Assembly (NCBI RefSeq): GCF_049243985.1
Contig: NC_135384.1
Span: forward strand, 253,001-317,000
Length of the DNA stretch: 64,000 nt
Reading direction: 5' to 3'
Source: Paroedura picta
Lineage: Eukaryota; Chordata; Lepidosauria; Squamata; Gekkonidae
A program made the translations under genes and the position numbers. Below, piece by piece: positions 61,099-64,000 of the stretch (position 1 is its first letter; each line of letters starts with the position of its first letter). Under the pieces are notes generated by a model. That model was not told the DNA's origin. It ran no database searches and saw only the letters and a program-made list of their open reading frames with translations.

Positions 61099-64000
61099 AT
61101 GGAGTTTGTCACTGGCTATCGGGCAGAGATCCTGGACTTTGCGGAGCTGCTCTTTGGCTGGTATCGGCGCTTCCTGCTGGACTCCGCCTGCCATGGGGGC
61201 AGCGAGAGGCGCAAGCGACAGGAAGCCTCCCTCCGGCGCCTGCCTGCGGATCCGGCCCTCTGGGTCCTGCACGTGCTGGCCAACCGGGCCTTGGCCTTCA
61301 CCGTCGCGGACCCCGGGCAGCAGGTGGGAGGCCGCTTCTACAGCGAGGAGGCCCTGGCGCTGAGGGATCTGGACCGCTTCATCACCTTTGTGAGCGCGGG
61401 AGAGGAGGAGGAGACAACGGCCGCCACAGAGGCAGGTCAGTGGGCCACGGGGGCCTGGGAGCAGGGGGAGGAGGCTCCATCCTGCCTGCCAGCCTCGCCC
61501 GCAGCAGCCCTCTCCGGCCTCTTTTCCCCTGCAGCACAGCCTCTCTGGCGCGTCGACCACCTCCTGCTCCTGACGGACGAGCACGGTGCCATCCTGGGCT
61601 TTGACTTCTCACTGGGGGGGCTGTCGGGGGCCTCTGAGGCAGAACCGCTGGTGGCCCGCGCCCTCACCCTCCTCTGCCACAGCATGGCCTGCCCACTGGG
61701 GGCCGGGGAGCCCCGCCGGCCCAAGACACTCACCGTGGGAGACCCCACATTGCACAAGTGAGGGCCTGGGGCGCAGGGAGCAGGGGGGGGGTGCCTTACC
61801 TGGGGAGACAGCGAGTGCTACGGGGCTCCGGCTCTTGAGAACCAAGGCTCCTTTTGGTCAAGGGAGCTCTGAGGCTTGGCGGCTCAGCCCCTGGGGGGTC
61901 TTTGGCCTGTGAGTTGGCAAGAGCCCCTCCTCCGCTGTGTCTCCTCGCAGGTCCCTGGAGCCGCTGCTCTCTCGCCTGGGCGTGAAGGTGGGCAAGGGGC
62001 CGATGCGGGGCTGGGGGCCGAAGCCAAGCTTCACCTTCCCCACCACCCGTGTGCGAGCGTGCCATGTCTGCAAACGGCACAGCTTCGAGGGCCAAGTCAC
62101 CGCATGGTGAGCACATTGTCGCTTGGGAGCGAGTGCGGCTGCCTCCTGCAGGCTCCTGTTTCCCCTGAGGAGGGGGCTCTATGACAAGATGCCCCTCCCC
62201 ATACCCTGCCCACCTCCAGCGCCCTTGACTGGCCTTGCCCGTCCTGTGGCACAAGAGCATTGGGGGACCTGGGCCATCCCTGGCAGCTTCTCCTCTGGGG
62301 CTGGGCAGTCTGCTCCCCACGCTCAGGGCTCTCAGGGCCCCTCTCTGCCCCCTCTCCCCAGCCAGCACTGCCAGGCGGTCCTCTATTGCTCTGAACGCTG
62401 CCGGAAGCTGGACTGGAACCGCAGCCCAGAGGACATTGGCCACCAGTTCTGGTGCCAGCGCATGGCCGGGTACATGAGCCGCTCCCAGGAGCTTGCCAAC
62501 CTGCCCTTCACATTTACCACCGGTGAGGACCCCACCCGGAGAGTGGGAGGAGGGCACGTGGGGGGGGGCAGCAGAAAGGGGCTCTGTTGGCAGGCGATGG
62601 CTGTGGCCAAACTGCAATCTCTGCAGGTGAGGAGCATGGGGGCCCAGAGACCAGGTGGCAAGCAGGACGGGGGGCCTCCCCCACCTCACCTCCCCCCTTC
62701 CTGTGGCCTTTGCAGAGGTGACGAGTGAGAATTTCAACAAGGAAGGCTTCCTGTCTGCCCGTGGCCTGACCCGAGGCTACTGGGCCGGTGAGAGCATGCT
62801 GGTCCGGGCTCCCAACTATGGCGTGGGGCTGCTCAGTGGAGCCGAGGAGCCGGCAGCCTTCCTGCACAGCGGTGAGAGGGGAGGGGAGCCGTCAGCAGGC
62901 CGGACCGGGAGGCCTGGCAGGGCCCTTCGCTAGGTTGGCCAGCCTCTGTGCACTTCCTGGAACGCTCCCACAAGGGCAAAGACGGCTGCTTTGGAGCCTT
63001 GGGTATTACACCCCGCTGGATTCCCACAGAGAAACAGCCCAACTTGGGCTGTGGAGAGCCAGGTCTAGGGAGGTGGGGGACCTGATCCTCTGCTCCTGGC
63101 TCCTCCGCTGCCCTGACCAGTTTTGTTCACAGGTAACCCCTTTGAGGCGCTGCGACCAGAAGGAGGGACGGCTCTGTCTCCAGCCCCCTCGGAGCCCCCC
63201 GCCCCACGGATGTTCTTTGGTGAGTCGGGCTGACGGAAGCGGGGGATAGCTGGGGGGAGAGGCACCCCAGCCGCTAACCCCACGGTTCCCCACCCCCCGA
63301 ACCACAGGCTCCTGGAAGGAATACTACCAATGGCGGGGGCTGCCTCTCGGAGCCCCCCTGGCTGTCCTCCTGAGCTACCCTCTGACCATGTACTACATCA
63401 TCACTCAGCTGGCTCCACAGCACTGTGAGTATCTCTGGCCCCTCACCCTCTGGACACCCGAGAGGAACCCCTGCCAACCCAGGATGAGGAAGGGGCAACC
63501 CCCCCCCCCAGGAATTCAGGGTCTTGCCATGCCTGGTGACAGGGTCCGAGTCAGAACCTGCCAGGGTGTGGCACACAGCTGTAGGCCAGCCAAGACCCCC
63601 ATGTTGACCATGACAGACCCCATCCACCCACCCCTTCCCCACTAAAGTCATTTATCTCAAAGCCTGTTGACAGACCATTGGGCCAGCCGTGCCCCAGAAG
63701 AGTCAGCATGACACATGGATCTGAGTGCTGGATGTGCCCCCCCCCCCCCCGAGATGCGGTTCAGATCCCCCCCCCCCCCTGGGGCCATGAAACTCACCAG
63801 GCGACTCATGACAGCCCCAAGGGAAAGAGCAGAGGGCTCATCCTGGCCTGAAGCACACGGGTGACAGATTCGGGCTGGCCCCCCAGTGGCTGACATTTCA
63901 ATAAGATGCACAATTCTTGCTCCCCCCCCCTTGCTGCTTCCAGCCCCACTCGCACACACAAGCAGCCCAGTTCATGTGCACCCCCTGGATCCCCCCCCCA
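61099..64000 (+). CDS. ZMYND15: ZMYND15, MYND zinc-finger protein (5' seven coding exons)
   Basis: A germ-cell transcriptional corepressor in mammals, needed for late spermatogenesis. Coding exons 61099-61435, 61535-61757, 61951-62106, 62362-62522, 62716-62871, 63133-63219 and 63308-63424 join in phase to 412 codons. The gene continues past the window edge (human protein about 740 residues). Start MEFVTGYRAEILDF is as in human. Next come VDHLLLLTDEHGAILGFDFS and LLCHSMACPLGAGEPRRPKT, then a MYND finger whose ligands run CHVCKRHSFEG, CQHCQAVLYCSERC and FWCQRM. EVTSENFNKEGFLSARGLTR and GSWKEYYQWRGLPLGAPLAV follow. The acidic insert between exons 1 and 2 of mammals is much shorter here. The last 576 bases of the window are intron with two C runs. 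Confidence 0.95.
63425..64000. other. ZMYND15 intron, poly-C rich
   Basis: C runs of 14 at 63737 and 13 at 63767. No further exon before the window ends. Confidence 0.6.

Overview
The window is vertebrate nuclear DNA. Genes are intron-rich with consensus GT/AG junctions, CpG-rich promoters and AATAAA signals. The interspersed repeats (CR1-type LINE tails ending near TCTATGA, tRNA-derived SINEs, 5S-rRNA-derived SINE fragments, hAT miniature elements) suggest a non-avian sauropsid, most likely a squamate reptile. That assignment is inference. The DNA is GC-rich, gene-dense and full of long runs of G or C, as on reptile microchromosomes.

Left part (1-17 kb), matching human 7q22. An 80-codon mucin tandem-repeat exon on the minus strand runs off the left edge, with a possible signal-peptide exon at 3.7 kb. 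Acetylcholinesterase (ACHE) lies head-to-head with it on the plus strand. ACHE has one large coding exon, a common second exon and two alternative C-terminal exons: a GPI-type H exon that I recognise by translation, and the T exon. From 17 to 23.4 kb I find only repeats and unassigned DNA.

Right part (23.4-64 kb), matching human 17p13. Two microRNA hairpins of the miR-15/16 family look like miR-497 and miR-195. They lie just beyond the 3' end of BAP18 (C17orf49), on the opposite strand as in human. Then come RNASEK (-), PELP1 (-) divergent from ARRB2 (+), a short ATG16-like coiled-coil gene (-) divergent from MED11 (+), CXCL16 (-), a PRSS55-like serine protease (+) and the first seven coding exons of ZMYND15 (+), which runs off the right edge.

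The most novel item is the ATG16-like gene at 43.1-46.6 kb. Eight exons encode about 205 residues that resemble the ATG5-binding and coiled-coil half of ATG16L1, with no WD40 domain. It shares a 143-bp promoter with MED11, and that promoter contains a CLEAR-like TCACGTGAC motif. The neighbouring genes are mostly housekeeping, signalling or immune genes and do not form one pathway. Gene models were assembled by reading splice sites and checking codon phase across every junction. Names rest on remembered family sequences, not on a database search.
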